From: an uncultured Planktomarina sp.
GTDB lineage: Bacteria; Pseudomonadota; Alphaproteobacteria; Rhodobacterales; Rhodobacteraceae
DNA length: 64,000 bases
NCBI GenBank assembly: GCA_905181815.1
Contig: CAJIZA010000001.1
Location: 186,001 to 250,000, forward strand
Direction of reading: 5' to 3'
Under the pieces are notes generated by a model. That model saw only the letters and a program-made list of their open reading frames with translations. It did no database searches and had not been told where the DNA came from. The position numbers and the translations under genes were made by a program. Of this stretch, positions 27,855 through 36,181 are shown in pieces (position 1 is the first letter of the stretch; the number at the start of each line of letters is the position of its first letter).

Positions 27855-29054
27855 CTAAAAGAACGCCTGCAAGCCCGTTTGCGCCCGCCCAAGGATCAAA
27901 GCATGCACGTCATGCGTCCCCTCATATGTGTTGACCGTCTCAAGATTGGCCGCATGGCGCATGATCTGGAAACCCTCTGCAATGCCATTGCCACCGTGCA
28001 TGTCCCGGCTAACGCGGGCGATATCCAAAGCTTTGCCGCAATTGTTGCGTTTCATTAGGCTAATGAGCTCTGGGCTTGCCGTGCCGTCGTCCATCATCTG
28101 GCCCAATCGGAATGCCGATTGCAGGCCCAAGGAAATTTCTGTTTGCATATCGGCAAGCTTTTTCTGGAATAGCTGGGTTTGCGCCAGGGGTTTGTTGAAT
28201 TGTTTCCGGTCCAGACCATATCGCAGTGCGGCGTGCCAACAAAACTCAGCCGCGCCCATAACACCCCAGGCAATGCCATAGCGGGCTCGGTTGAGACAAC
28301 CAAAGGGCCCTTTGAGACCTTCGACATTCGGCAAAAGCGCATCTTCGCCCACCTCAACGTCATCCATAACAATTTCCCCGGTTACCGAGGCGCGCAGGGA
28401 GAGCTTGCCACCAATTTTTGGCGCCGATAATCCGTTCATGCCTTTTTCTAGTATGAACCCGCGGATTTTTCCTCCGTGTTCGTCTGATTTGGCCCAAACG
28501 ACAAATACATCCGCAATCGGCGCATTGGAAATCCACATCTTGGATCCAGTCAGCTTATAACCTGTTGCGGTTTTCTCAGCGCGGGTTTTCATCCCAGCGG
28601 GATCTGATCCAGCATCAGGCTCGGTCAGACCAAAGCAGCCGATCAAAGTGCCAGAGCACAGCCCAGGCAAGAACTTTTGCCGTTGGGCCTCACTTCCGTA
28701 AGCGTGGATGGGGTAAATGACCAAAGAAGATTGTACGGACATCATCGAGCGATAGCCGCTGTCGACCCGCTCTACTTCTCGCGCGATCAGACCATAGGCC
28801 GTATATGAGGCGCCAAGGCCGCCGTATTCCTCAGGAACAGTGGCCCCCAGCAGGCCCGCTTCGCCCATTTTGGGGAACAGGCCAGGATTGACCGTGGCTT
28901 CGCGGTAGGCATCAACAATCAAGGGTTGCAATTCATTTTGGGCAAACTGTGCTGCCGCATCGCGCAGCATGCGATCATCTTCGTTCAGCTGATTGTCCAG
29001 CAAGAACGGGTCGGGCCAATTAAAATCTGCCAATTGTGGTTTGAGGTCCGCCAT
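27855..29054 (-). CDS. gcdH: Glutaryl-CoA dehydrogenase
   Basis: An FAD acyl-CoA dehydrogenase that oxidatively decarboxylates glutaryl-CoA to crotonyl-CoA in lysine/tryptophan breakdown. The 399-residue protein has [19 protein letters not shown], the FAD motif [36 protein letters not shown], and the C-terminal catalytic Glu in [20 protein letters not shown], which fits GcdH better than short-chain enzymes. I start at 29054 because AAGGAAC lies 8 bases upstream; a longer frame to 29093 precedes it. Crotonyl-CoA can enter the EMC pathway. It ends just before the sucC operator region. Confidence 0.9.
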   Translation of the reverse strand: MADLKPQLADFNWPDPFLLDNQLNEDDRMLRDAAAQFAQNELQPLIVDAYREATVNPGLFPKMGEAGLLGATVPEEYGGLGASYTAYGLIAREVERVDSGYRSMMSVQSSLVIYPIHAYGSEAQRQKFLPGLCSGTLIGCFGLTEPDAGSDPAGMKTRAEKTATGYKLTGSKMWISNAPIADVFVVWAKSDEHGGKIRGFILEKGMNGLSAPKIGGKLSLRASVTGEIVMDDVEVGEDALLPNVEGLKGPFGCLNRARYGIAWGVMGAAEFCWHAALRYGLDRKQFNKPLAQTQLFQKKLADMQTEISLGLQSAFRLGQMMDDGTASPELISLMKRNNCGKALDIARVSRDMHGGNGIAEGFQIMRHAANLETVNTYEGTHDVHALILGRAQTGLQAFF

Positions 29055-29143
29055 GGTGAATGTTCCTTGTAGGTTCGCGTAAAGTTGATCCAACCGCCGT
29101 GGGAATACAACCCCTCGTGAGGCGAAGGACCTGCGGCAAATGG

Positions 29144-29178
29144 TAGAAACAAAGAAACCCGAAGCTTGCGCTCCAGGT
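29144..29178 (-). terminator. Rho-independent terminator of infC
   Basis: On the minus strand ACCTGGAGC, a GCAA tetraloop and GCTTCGGGT (29178 down to 29157) form a nine-pair stem with two G-U pairs, followed by TTCTTTGTTTCT. It lies 25 bases after the infC stop and before the gcdH start, so it separates the two genes. Confidence 0.65.
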
Positions 29179-29202
29179 TTTCAATGCTCTCAGTGTTTGA
29201 GA

Positions 29203-29748
29203 CTATTTTGGCAGAGGGCCAACCAGCATGATCATCTGGCGACCTTCCATCTTCGGCATATTTTCAACTCGGCCAATTTCCTTAGTATCTTCTGCAACGC
29301 GCAGCAACAGATCGCGGCCCAATTCTTGGTGTGCCATCTCGCGGCCCTTAAAGCGCAGGGTAATTTTAACCTTGTCGCCATTTTCCAAAAACTTGAACAC
29401 ATTGCGCATTTTGACTTCATAGTCATGCTTATCTGTGTTCGGTCGGAATTTAACCTCTTTGATTTCAATGATCTTTTGTTTTTTGCGCGCTTCGGCTTCT
29501 TTCTTTTGGGATTCGTATTTAAATTTCCCAAAGTCCATAATCTTGCAAACAGGTGGATTGGCATTTGGTGAAATTTCTACCAAGTCCAATCCGGCGTCTT
29601 CTGCCATGATTAAGGCGCGTTCTGGCGTAACCACGCCAATGTTTTCGCCATCCTCGTCAATCAAACGAAGTTCGCTCCCACGGATGCGGTCGTTGATGCG
29701 AGGGCCGGTTTCGCGCTGCGGAGGCGCGTTGTGAGGTCTGCGGGCTAT
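29203..29748 (-). CDS. infC: Translation initiation factor IF-3, apparent ATA start
   Basis: IF-3 binds the 30S subunit and checks start-codon pairing. The frame covers the whole protein: N domain with [21 protein letters not shown] and [20 protein letters not shown], then [20 protein letters not shown] and the C domain [17 protein letters not shown], ending [12 protein letters not shown]. No ATG, GTG or TTG lies early enough to include the conserved N-terminus; the TTG at 29664 would delete GPRINDRIR. The best start is ATA at 29748 (then [16 protein letters not shown]), 9 bases after AAGGA; another ATA at 29754 is too close to it. A rare start codon fits the known autoregulation of infC through codon discrimination (AUU in E. 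coli). About 181 residues. Confidence 0.93.
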   Translation of the reverse strand: MARRPHNAPPQRETGPRINDRIRGSELRLIDEDGENIGVVTPERALIMAEDAGLDLVEISPNANPPVCKIMDFGKFKYESQKKEAEARKKQKIIEIKEVKFRPNTDKHDYEVKMRNVFKFLENGDKVKITLRFKGREMAHQELGRDLLLRVAEDTKEIGRVENMPKMEGRQMIMLVGPLPK

Positions 29749-29839
29749 AGCTATCGTCCTTTTGTGGATAAATTAACGTGGCCTATCTAGCCGCGTGGCC
29801 GCATAGTTTCAAGGCGTATCTTCATGCGCGGGCTTGTGT

Positions 29840-30673
29840 CTATCCGACGAAGGCTTTCTCAATTACATAGTCGCCCGGATCGGAATTGGCCCCCTCGCGA
29901 AGGCCATAGGCCTCAAGAATGCGTTTCATGTCCGTGTTTAGCCCCATGGAGCCACAGACCATTGCGCGGTCATTTTTGGCGTTAAAATCTGCTAGTCCCA
30001 GATCGGCGAAGAGCGGGCCATCTTCTAACAACGTGGTGATACGGCCCATTTTGGCAGAGGTCTCGCGTGTTGTGGTGGGGTAATAGACGAGCTTAGATTG
30101 CGCCTCTTCGCCCACCAAAATATCATTTTTCGTCTCTTCAATTAGCTCTTGTCCAAATTTGAGCTCAGCCAGATCGCGGCAGCTGTGGGTCAAAATCACC
30201 TGTTCAAACCGCTCATAGGTTTCTGGCTCGCGTAGGAGCGAGGCAAAGGGAGCAATTCCGGTGCCTGTTGAGAAGAACCAAATGCGTTTAGCCGGGGTGA
30301 GGGCGTCATGCACCAGGGTACCGACCGGTTTGGGCCGTAAGATCACTTGATCGCCTGGCTTGATGTACTGCAATTTGCTGGTCAGCGGACCGTTTTTGAC
30401 CTTGATAGAATAAAACTGCAAGGTTTCATCCCAGGCTGGTGAGGCAATGGAATAGGCGCGTAGCAACGGTTTTTGCTTGCCTGTCACAGGATCAGGGTCG
30501 CTCATCAAACCAATCATCACGAACTCACCAGAGCGGAACCGCAATGAGGTGGGTCGGGTGACGCGGAAGCGAAACAGGCCGTCAGTGTAGTGTTCAACCT
30601 CTGTGACGGTTTGGGCGTCAGGCAAGGTCGTGGGTGTTGCTGTACTAAGTGTCACTGTACCTTGCTCGTTCAT
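29840..30673 (-). CDS. fpr: Ferredoxin/flavodoxin-NADP reductase
   Basis: It transfers electrons between NADPH and ferredoxin or flavodoxin. The 277-residue protein has an FAD-binding barrel with LLRAYSIASP (about 90-99), LTSKLQYIKPGDQVILRPKP, the NADP-binding STGTGIAPFASLLREPETY, VCGSMGLNTDMKRILEAYG, and the C-terminal VIEKAFVG stacking segment. It is last in the sulfate-assimilation operon, 69 bases after the DUF934 gene. There it probably supplies reduced ferredoxin to the sulfite reductase, which has no flavoprotein partner here; that role is inference from context. Confidence 0.93.
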   Translation of the reverse strand: MNEQGTVTLSTATPTTLPDAQTVTEVEHYTDGLFRFRVTRPTSLRFRSGEFVMIGLMSDPDPVTGKQKPLLRAYSIASPAWDETLQFYSIKVKNGPLTSKLQYIKPGDQVILRPKPVGTLVHDALTPAKRIWFFSTGTGIAPFASLLREPETYERFEQVILTHSCRDLAELKFGQELIEETKNDILVGEEAQSKLVYYPTTTRETSAKMGRITTLLEDGPLFADLGLADFNAKNDRAMVCGSMGLNTDMKRILEAYGLREGANSDPGDYVIEKAFVG

Positions 30674-30742
30674 TTAGGATCAGTTCCGGTCTATTCTGTC
30701 AAAGGCAAAAGTTCAATTGCGGCTTTCGACATTATGTTGCGA

Positions 30743-31123
30743 TTAGGCCGCAGGGTGGCGCAGGCGCGATTGGTAATCATGGGCGCGCCAGTCGGCGCGG
30801 GCCAGCCATTGCGGTTCGGGCTGTCGCCTGGCTAGTTCATGCGAAATTTCGACATCATCAAACCCAGAACGTCGCGCCATCGCGTATTGATCGGCCAGCA
30901 GATAACCGGCGAGCCTTATATGTCCGCGATAGCCGTTTTGACGCAGCCTTGCGGCAAGCGTAAAGCCGCGCCCATCGGAAAAGCCATGAAGGGTGATGCG
31001 AATGGAACGTCGCTTTAGCAGGTCAGCGGTGATCTCTTTTGGGTCAAAGTCTGACGGCAAATCTGCCGTGATTGCCCGATCATCTTGTGGCGCAAAGCCG
31101 TGGTCATTGACGACAACAGTCAT
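30743..31123 (-). CDS. DUF934 protein of the sulfite-reduction operon
   Basis: A 126-residue cytoplasmic protein of a family found almost always beside ferredoxin-type sulfite reductase and APS reductase genes. Typical segments are LPSDFDPKEITADLLKRRSI, then FSDGRGFTLAARLRQ and GYRGHIRLAGYLLADQYAMA. It has been annotated as an oxidoreductase-associated protein, but its biochemical role is not established as far as I know. It starts 7 bases after cysH, so it is cotranscribed. Confidence 0.88.
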   Translation of the reverse strand: MTVVVNDHGFAPQDDRAITADLPSDFDPKEITADLLKRRSIRITLHGFSDGRGFTLAARLRQNGYRGHIRLAGYLLADQYAMARRSGFDDVEISHELARRQPEPQWLARADWRAHDYQSRLRHPAA

Positions 31124-31130
31124 AGGATCC

Positions 31131-31853
31131 TCATGTATTTCTGGGCTTTACGGGTAAATGAATGCCGCATTCGGTTTTTGATTGCCTAGCCCAGCGGCCT
31201 GCGCGGGCATCCATGCCGGGCGGCGCGCGAAAGGTGCAATGCGCGCACCCAATCGAAGGGTAGCCTTTTTCGATTAAAGGATGTCGGGGCAGGTTATGGG
31301 TCTCAAAATAGGCATTGATATCATGCTTGCTCCAGTGGGCGAGGGGATTTAGCTTGAGCCGCCCGGCTGCATCGGCCTCCCAAATGGACAAATCAGCCCG
31401 CGTGGCGGATTGATGTCGCTTCCTGCCCGTGATCCAAGCTGAGAAGGGCAACAGCGCTTGTTGTAACGGCTCCACCTTGCGCAGGGTGCAGCAAGCATCT
31501 GTGTTGGATTGGTGCATCAGCCCCTCGGTGTCTTGCAAAAACACCCGGCCAGGATCTGGAGAGATGTGATTTACGTTTTCGAGACCAAGGTGTTTTGTCA
31601 GCTGTTTTTGATAGTTTAAAGTCGCGCGAAAGAGCATCATCGTGTCGATGAAAAGCACAGGTGTTTTGGGGGCGATGTGCGCCACCATATGAAGCAAGAC
31701 CGCGGAGTCTGCGGCAAAAGAACTGACCAAAGCAATTTTTTGCGTGATAAGAGCAAGCGCAGGCTTCAAAATGTCCTGAGCGGTCTTGTCTGCATCGCGT
31801 CGGTTGAGCAGCGCAATCCGCGCCTCGAGCGGCATATCATTCAGGTAAGGCAC
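31131..31853 (-). CDS. cysH: Assimilatory adenylyl-sulfate (APS) reductase
   Basis: It reduces APS (or PAPS) to sulfite with thioredoxin. The 240-residue protein has the PP-loop-like start region IALVSSFAADSAVLLHMV, DTMMLFRATLNYQKQL, and both cysteine pairs that ligate the 4Fe-4S cluster of APS reductases: DACCTLRKVEP and SIGCAHCTFR. PAPS-only CysH proteins lack these pairs, so APS is the likely substrate. The usual C-terminal ECG-x-H catalytic motif is present in KTECGIHLPV. It starts 3 bases after cysI. Confidence 0.95.
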   Translation of the reverse strand: MPYLNDMPLEARIALLNRRDADKTAQDILKPALALITQKIALVSSFAADSAVLLHMVAHIAPKTPVLFIDTMMLFRATLNYQKQLTKHLGLENVNHISPDPGRVFLQDTEGLMHQSNTDACCTLRKVEPLQQALLPFSAWITGRKRHQSATRADLSIWEADAAGRLKLNPLAHWSKHDINAYFETHNLPRHPLIEKGYPSIGCAHCTFRAPPGMDARAGRWARQSKTECGIHLPVKPRNT

Positions 31854-31856
31854 CGT

Positions 31857-33521
31857 TTATGCTGCTTTTTTTGCTTGTGGATAGAGAAGGGCTTTGAATG
31901 GTGCCAATCCCAGACGCCGATAGGCCGCCAGAAAGCTTTCGTTTTCGTCCGCACGCAGATGCAGATAGCCCAGTATCAATCGTTCAATCGCCGGGACAAT
32001 TTCATCCGCGCCAAAACCTGGACCAGCACGGGTGCCAATTTCAGCCTCTGCTCCTGCATCGCCGCCGAGGGTAATTTGATAGCTCTCAACGCCAGCTTTC
32101 TCGAGGCCCAAAATTCCAATGTGCCCCACGTGGTGATGACCGCAAGCATTGATGCAGCCTGAAATTTTGAGTTTCAACGGCCCTATGTCGTGTTCGAGCT
32201 TTAGCGCCTCAAAGCGTGTTGCGATCTGCTGTGCCACTGGAATGGAGCGCGCTGTTGCCAAGGCGCAATAATCCATGCCGGGGCAGGCAATGATATCTGA
32301 TATCAGCCCAATGTTTGCGGTCGCTAAATCCGCCTGGCGCAACGCTTGATAGACTTGTGGTAAATCCGCAAGATGCACATAAGGCAAGATCACGTTTTGC
32401 TCATGAGAGATGCGTAAAGCGTCATGGCCAAAATTGCGCGCAATCTGTGCCAAAGCGCGCATTTGAGCCGCGCTTGCGTCCCCCGGTGTTGCGCCGGGTT
32501 TTTTCAAACTCACAGAGACGATCGCATAGCTGGGTACTTTATGAGCGGTGATGTTCGTATCCAGCCAGGCACGAAAGGCAGGCGTTTGCGCAATGGTCTG
32601 AGCTGCGCCTGCAGGCGCGTTTGCGGGTTTGAGTTTTGGAAGCTCAAAATGCCGTTCAATGTCTTTTAAGAGCTGTAAATCGGCACCAGAAAACATAGGT
32701 TTAATCTTCGCAAACTGCGCATCCACCTTTTGTTTAATCTTGTCAATCCCATGCTCATGGGTGGTGATCTTTATTCTGGCTTTATATTTGTTGTCGCGCC
32801 GACCAAGCAGGTTGTAGGTGCTCACGACGGCCTCCAAATATGGCAACAGATCTTCCAGCGGTACAAAGGGCGATAGGGTCTTGCCAATCATCGGCGTGCG
32901 CCCCAACCCCCCACCAACGATCACTTCAAACCCACGCATCCCATTTTGCTCAGTCATGCGTAGGCCAATGTCATGCGCCTGAGTGACAGCGCGGTCATGG
33001 GGGCTGCCGGTGACGGCAATCTTGAATTTCCGCGGTAAAAATTGAAACTCTGGATGATCGGTTGACCATTGACGGATCAGCTCGGCGATCGGGCGGGGAT
33101 CGGCAATTTCATCGGCCGCGGCCCCTGCGAAATGATCGGCTGTGACATTGCGAATGGTGTTGCCACTGGTTTGAATGGCATGCATCTCCACGTCAGCCAA
33201 GGCCTGTAAAATGTTGGGCACGTCTTCAAGTTTTGGCCAATTAAATTGAATGTTTTGCCGTGTGGTGAAATGGCCATAGCCTTTGTCCCAACGCTCCGCG
33301 ATCATTGCGAGCTGGTCCATTTGGCGGCTGTTGAGGGTGCCGTAGGGAATTGCGACCCTCAGCATGTAAGCATGCAGCTGCAAATATAGCCCATTCATGA
33401 GGCGCAGGGGTTTGAACTCCTCTTCACTGAGGCTGCCATCCAGACGGCGTGCCACCTGCGCGCGAAACTGCGCCACGCGCTGAGCGACGAATTCATGATC
33501 AAAATTAGAATATTGATACAT
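31857..33521 (-). CDS. cysI: Ferredoxin-type sulfite reductase (nitrite/sulfite reductase hemoprotein)
   Basis: It reduces sulfite to sulfide at a siroheme/4Fe-4S centre. The 554-residue protein has two ferredoxin-like halves with HFTTRQNIQFNWPKLEDV, TSGNTIRNVTADHFAGAA, and the cluster-binding cysteines in CPGMDYCALA and KISGCINACGHHHVG (C-x5-C ... C-x3-C). I start at 33521 because AGGAG is 9 bases upstream and the family begins MY-Y; the longer frame from 33605 runs through the upstream DUF2849 gene. There is no CysJ flavoprotein; fpr in the same operon can fill that role. Confidence 0.94.
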   Translation of the reverse strand: MYQYSNFDHEFVAQRVAQFRAQVARRLDGSLSEEEFKPLRLMNGLYLQLHAYMLRVAIPYGTLNSRQMDQLAMIAERWDKGYGHFTTRQNIQFNWPKLEDVPNILQALADVEMHAIQTSGNTIRNVTADHFAGAAADEIADPRPIAELIRQWSTDHPEFQFLPRKFKIAVTGSPHDRAVTQAHDIGLRMTEQNGMRGFEVIVGGGLGRTPMIGKTLSPFVPLEDLLPYLEAVVSTYNLLGRRDNKYKARIKITTHEHGIDKIKQKVDAQFAKIKPMFSGADLQLLKDIERHFELPKLKPANAPAGAAQTIAQTPAFRAWLDTNITAHKVPSYAIVSVSLKKPGATPGDASAAQMRALAQIARNFGHDALRISHEQNVILPYVHLADLPQVYQALRQADLATANIGLISDIIACPGMDYCALATARSIPVAQQIATRFEALKLEHDIGPLKLKISGCINACGHHHVGHIGILGLEKAGVESYQITLGGDAGAEAEIGTRAGPGFGADEIVPAIERLILGYLHLRADENESFLAAYRRLGLAPFKALLYPQAKKAA

Positions 33522-33522
33522 T

Positions 33523-33819
33523 TTAAATCTCCTGTTTGCCGTGGCGATAATTGGACGGGCCGGTGCTGCGAAATGTCTCGCGGAAATGGCTGGCCTTTGT
33601 GCCATCGGCCTCAGTTATGACGTCGCTGAGATAGGCGCCGACGACGATATTGGCTTGCCCACGCGCAAAAGCCAGGCCCGCTTGCGCCAGATCATCGTCG
33701 GTGATCACGGACGCCTTACTCAATTCCGGGGTCCAGAGGTGCGGAAAGCGCAGGTAAATAACTTCTCCTGATCTTAAATCATTGGCGGTTACGACTTTTG
33801 AGATTGGCGTTACAGACAT
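33523..33819 (-). CDS. DUF2849 protein
   Basis: A 98-residue protein found between cysG and cysI in many alphaproteobacteria; the function is unknown. It has the family pattern VVTANDLRSGEVIYL, then LAQAGLAFARGQANIVVGAYL and ASHFRETFRSTGPSNY at the end. It overlaps cysG by 10 bases and its stop is one base from the cysI ATG, so the three are probably translationally coupled. A supporting role in siroheme delivery or sulfite reduction is suggested by position only. Confidence 0.9.
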   Translation of the reverse strand: MSVTPISKVVTANDLRSGEVIYLRFPHLWTPELSKASVITDDDLAQAGLAFARGQANIVVGAYLSDVITEADGTKASHFRETFRSTGPSNYRHGKQEI

Positions 33820-35204
33820 AGATCAGCCTCTTGGGGTTGAAAGACATGCTCGGCAGCCGACCTGGGCGATAGGCCGTAAAGCAGCACGGCGGGGCCAGCC
33901 AGGTCGTGGAGCGCCTCAGCTAGGGCGTTCAATGGAGCCTCTCGAATGACTTGCTCGGGGCGTGAGCTGTTTTCAATGATGCTGACCGGCGTGAGCGGAT
34001 CAGCCCCATGCATCAGCAAGCGCCCTTGAATAAAACGTGCAGCCTTCTTGCCCATATAAATCGCCGCAACAGCGCCCGGCTTGGCCAATGCGCGCCAATC
34101 TTGTTCTGCGTATCCGGCCATATCGTGGCCTGTGATCAGCTTAAACTGGGCGTTGCGCCCGCGTCGGGTCAAGCTGCGCCCAACGGCTGCCGCGGCGGCT
34201 GAGGCTGCGGTGATGCCCGGCACAATGTTGTAGGAAACATCATGAGCGGCAAGCGCTTCGAGTTCTTCATCCAGCCGACCAAAAATTGTTGGATCGCCCG
34301 ACTTTAAGCGGACCACCTGCGCCCCCTGCGCCACATGAGCCAGCGTCAATTGATGGATGTCTTCTTGTGCCATAGCCTGGCCAAAGCCTGTTTTGCCGAC
34401 TTCAATCATAGTGGCCTCACGACGCGCCAGCTCCAAGATGCGTGGATCCACCAGACGATCATGAAGAATCACATCGGCCTCATGCAGTAAAACGCGGGCC
34501 TTGTGGGTCAAAAGGGTGGGATCACCCGGGCCTGCACCGACGAAATCTACATGGCCATGGTTGGGGCTTGTGTCTTTAAATTCTGTGAGCATGTCATGCA
34601 AAGCGCGCTTGGCGCCCGCCTCACCCTCTGCGTGATAGGCGGCGGGGCCTTTGGAGAAATAGAATTTGCTCCAAAAATCCCGGCGTATGCGACCAAAAGG
34701 CAGCGCCAGCACCAGTGATCGGAAGGTTTGCCCAAGACTGGCCAATGCGCCAAGGTTCTGCGGCAAGCGCTCTTCGATGTCGCGTTTTATGGCCCGTGCA
34801 ACCACGGGTGCGGAGCCTTCCGTTCCAATGGCCACGATGACCGGATCTCGGTCAACGATCGCGGGGGTGATAAATTGTGATTGCTGTAAATTATCGACCC
34901 AGTTGAACCATGTTCCCGCAGCATGCGCGATCTCTTGGGTCTGCGAGTCCCGGCTGTCGTCTTCGCTTGCCGCATATATGAGATGCGCTTGGCGCGCCAG
35001 ATCCAGGGAAAGCGGCTCTTTTGAAATTTTCAATCGGCCGTCTTGCTCCCAAGCTTGGATTTGCGCCTCTGGGGCGGGATCATAAACGACCACGTCAGCT
35101 TCAGTTTTGAGCAATAGTCGCAATTTGGCAACCGCTGCGGCCCCGCCACCCACTAAGGCGATTGGCTTTTGCGCCACATTCAAAAAAACGGGAAAATATT
35201 TCAT
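33810..35204 (-). CDS. cysG: Siroheme synthase (trifunctional CysG)
   Basis: It makes siroheme from uroporphyrinogen III for the sulfite reductase downstream. The 464-residue protein joins a precorrin-2 dehydrogenase/ferrochelatase half (about 1-210; NAD loop ALVGGGAAAVAKLRLL, then AIGTEGSAPVVARAIKRDIE) to a uroporphyrinogen-III methyltransferase half (about 218-464; VDFVGAGPGDPTLLTHKA, LHDRLVDPRIL, RLKSGDPTIFGR, VPGITAASAAAAAVG, LITGH). First gene of the six-gene cysG-DUF2849-cysI-cysH-DUF934-fpr operon, divergent from an Lrp-type regulator. Confidence 0.96.
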   Translation of the reverse strand: MKYFPVFLNVAQKPIALVGGGAAAVAKLRLLLKTEADVVVYDPAPEAQIQAWEQDGRLKISKEPLSLDLARQAHLIYAASEDDSRDSQTQEIAHAAGTWFNWVDNLQQSQFITPAIVDRDPVIVAIGTEGSAPVVARAIKRDIEERLPQNLGALASLGQTFRSLVLALPFGRIRRDFWSKFYFSKGPAAYHAEGEAGAKRALHDMLTEFKDTSPNHGHVDFVGAGPGDPTLLTHKARVLLHEADVILHDRLVDPRILELARREATMIEVGKTGFGQAMAQEDIHQLTLAHVAQGAQVVRLKSGDPTIFGRLDEELEALAAHDVSYNIVPGITAASAAAAAVGRSLTRRGRNAQFKLITGHDMAGYAEQDWRALAKPGAVAAIYMGKKAARFIQGRLLMHGADPLTPVSIIENSSRPEQVIREAPLNALAEALHDLAGPAVLLYGLSPRSAAEHVFQPQEADLCL

Positions 35205-35226
35205 TATTTCGCCTCCAATGCCTCTA

Positions 35227-35268
35227 TATTAGAAAATTATTCTGGTGCTTGGCCAGATACCTGTAATA
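35227..35268. promoter_or_regulatory. Nested dyad between cysG and the Lrp-type regulator
   Basis: TCTGG (35241-35245) and CCAGA (35253-35257) face each other across 7 bases, flanked by TATTA (35227-35231) and TAATA (35264-35268). The element is in the 131-bp divergent promoter region, 23 bases from the cysG start. Lrp/AsnC proteins bind such imperfect AT-flanked dyads, so it is a candidate operator. Confidence 0.45.
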
Positions 35269-35335
35269 ATAAGGATGAAATCTTTGGAACGGGGCGCCGC
35301 GTGCGCGCCTGTTCTCATTTGAAAGGAAAAATCGG

Positions 35336-35803
35336 ATGACTGTTCGTCTGGATGTGGTGGATCGTAAAATTTTGTCTGAGCTGCAAAAGGATGCCAGCCG
35401 GTCTTTGGATGACATTGCCAAAACAATTGGGGCATCAAAAACGCCTGTTTGGAACAGAATCAAAAAACTGCGCGAAGCGGGGGTGATTAAGCGCACGACA
35501 GTTGAGTTGGATCCCGAGGCGCTTGGCTTTGAGGCCTGCTTTTTTGTGTTGATCCGCACTTCGGAACATGAGGCCGATTGGCAAGATCGCTTTCTTACTG
35601 CGTTGCAAAACCGTCCTGAAGTGCTTGAAGCGCATCGTTTGGCGGGGGAGATTGACTATATTTTGAAAGTCATTGTGCCCAACGCCCGTGCTTATGACAA
35701 ATTTTACCAGGCACTTATCTCGGAGGTGCGGGTCTTTAACGTGACTGCGCTTTTGAGCATGGAAGAGTTGAAATCTGGCGGCGGATTGAGCCTTGAGCTT
35801 TAA
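35336..35803 (+). CDS. Lrp/AsnC-family transcriptional regulator
   Basis: A 155-residue regulator with an N-terminal helix-turn-helix (about 4-60: VDRKILSELQKDASRSLDDI, then IGASKTPVWNRIKKLREAGV) and a C-terminal RAM ligand domain (about 70-150: FFVLIRTSEHEADWQDRFL, then AHRLAGEIDYILKVIV). GAAAGGA lies before the ATG. Divergent from the cysG operon, so it probably controls sulfate assimilation in response to a sulfur amino acid or intermediate; both target and ligand are inferred from position. Confidence 0.92.
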   Translation: MTVRLDVVDRKILSELQKDASRSLDDIAKTIGASKTPVWNRIKKLREAGVIKRTTVELDPEALGFEACFFVLIRTSEHEADWQDRFLTALQNRPEVLEAHRLAGEIDYILKVIVPNARAYDKFYQALISEVRVFNVTALLSMEELKSGGGLSLEL

Positions 35804-35954
35804 CGATTGTGGGGTTGATGCTGCGGCGTGTGGTTGGTCAAATTATGGCGGTCGGTGAAAGAAATGCAAAATAATGGCCAAAAGCTCTTCGTGCCGCTTG
35901 ACGCTGCCGAGCGGCTTGCTTAGAGAACGGACAGTCCTATCAAGCACACAGTTG

Positions 35955-36031
35955 GCGGTTGTAGCTCAGTTGGTTAGAGTACCGGCCTGTCACGCCGGGG
36001 GTCGCGGGTTCGAGCCCCGTCAACCGCGCCA
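35955..36031 (+). tRNA. tRNA-Asp(GTC), copy 1
   Basis: GCGGTTG pairs with CAACCGC, discriminator G and encoded CCA, 77 bases. The anticodon stem CCGGC/GCCGG presents GTC at 35989-35991. The D arm reads TAGCTCAGTTGGTTAGAGTA and the T arm GGGTTCGAGCCCC. Copy 2 follows after 24 bases. Confidence 0.98.
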
Positions 36032-36055
36032 CTGTAAGATTGTAAAGACTGATGC

Positions 36056-36132
36056 GCGGTTGTAGCTCAGCTGGTTAGAGTACCGGCCTGTCACGCCGGG
36101 GGTCGCGGGTTCGAGCCCCGTCAACCGCGCCA
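36056..36132 (+). tRNA. tRNA-Asp(GTC), copy 2
   Basis: It differs from copy 1 only by CAGC instead of CAGT in the D arm. The anticodon GTC is at 36090-36092, and CCA is encoded. The two copies have a period of 101 bases and are probably cotranscribed and processed from one precursor. Confidence 0.98.
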
Positions 36133-36181
36133 TATTATACAAAAATTTAACAACATAACGCAGTGCGACGTTGGGGTGTTC

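Noticed and set aside
35955-36132. 101-bp-period repeat as a CRISPR-like or IS-derived repeat
   Set aside because: The units are two complete tRNA-Asp genes.
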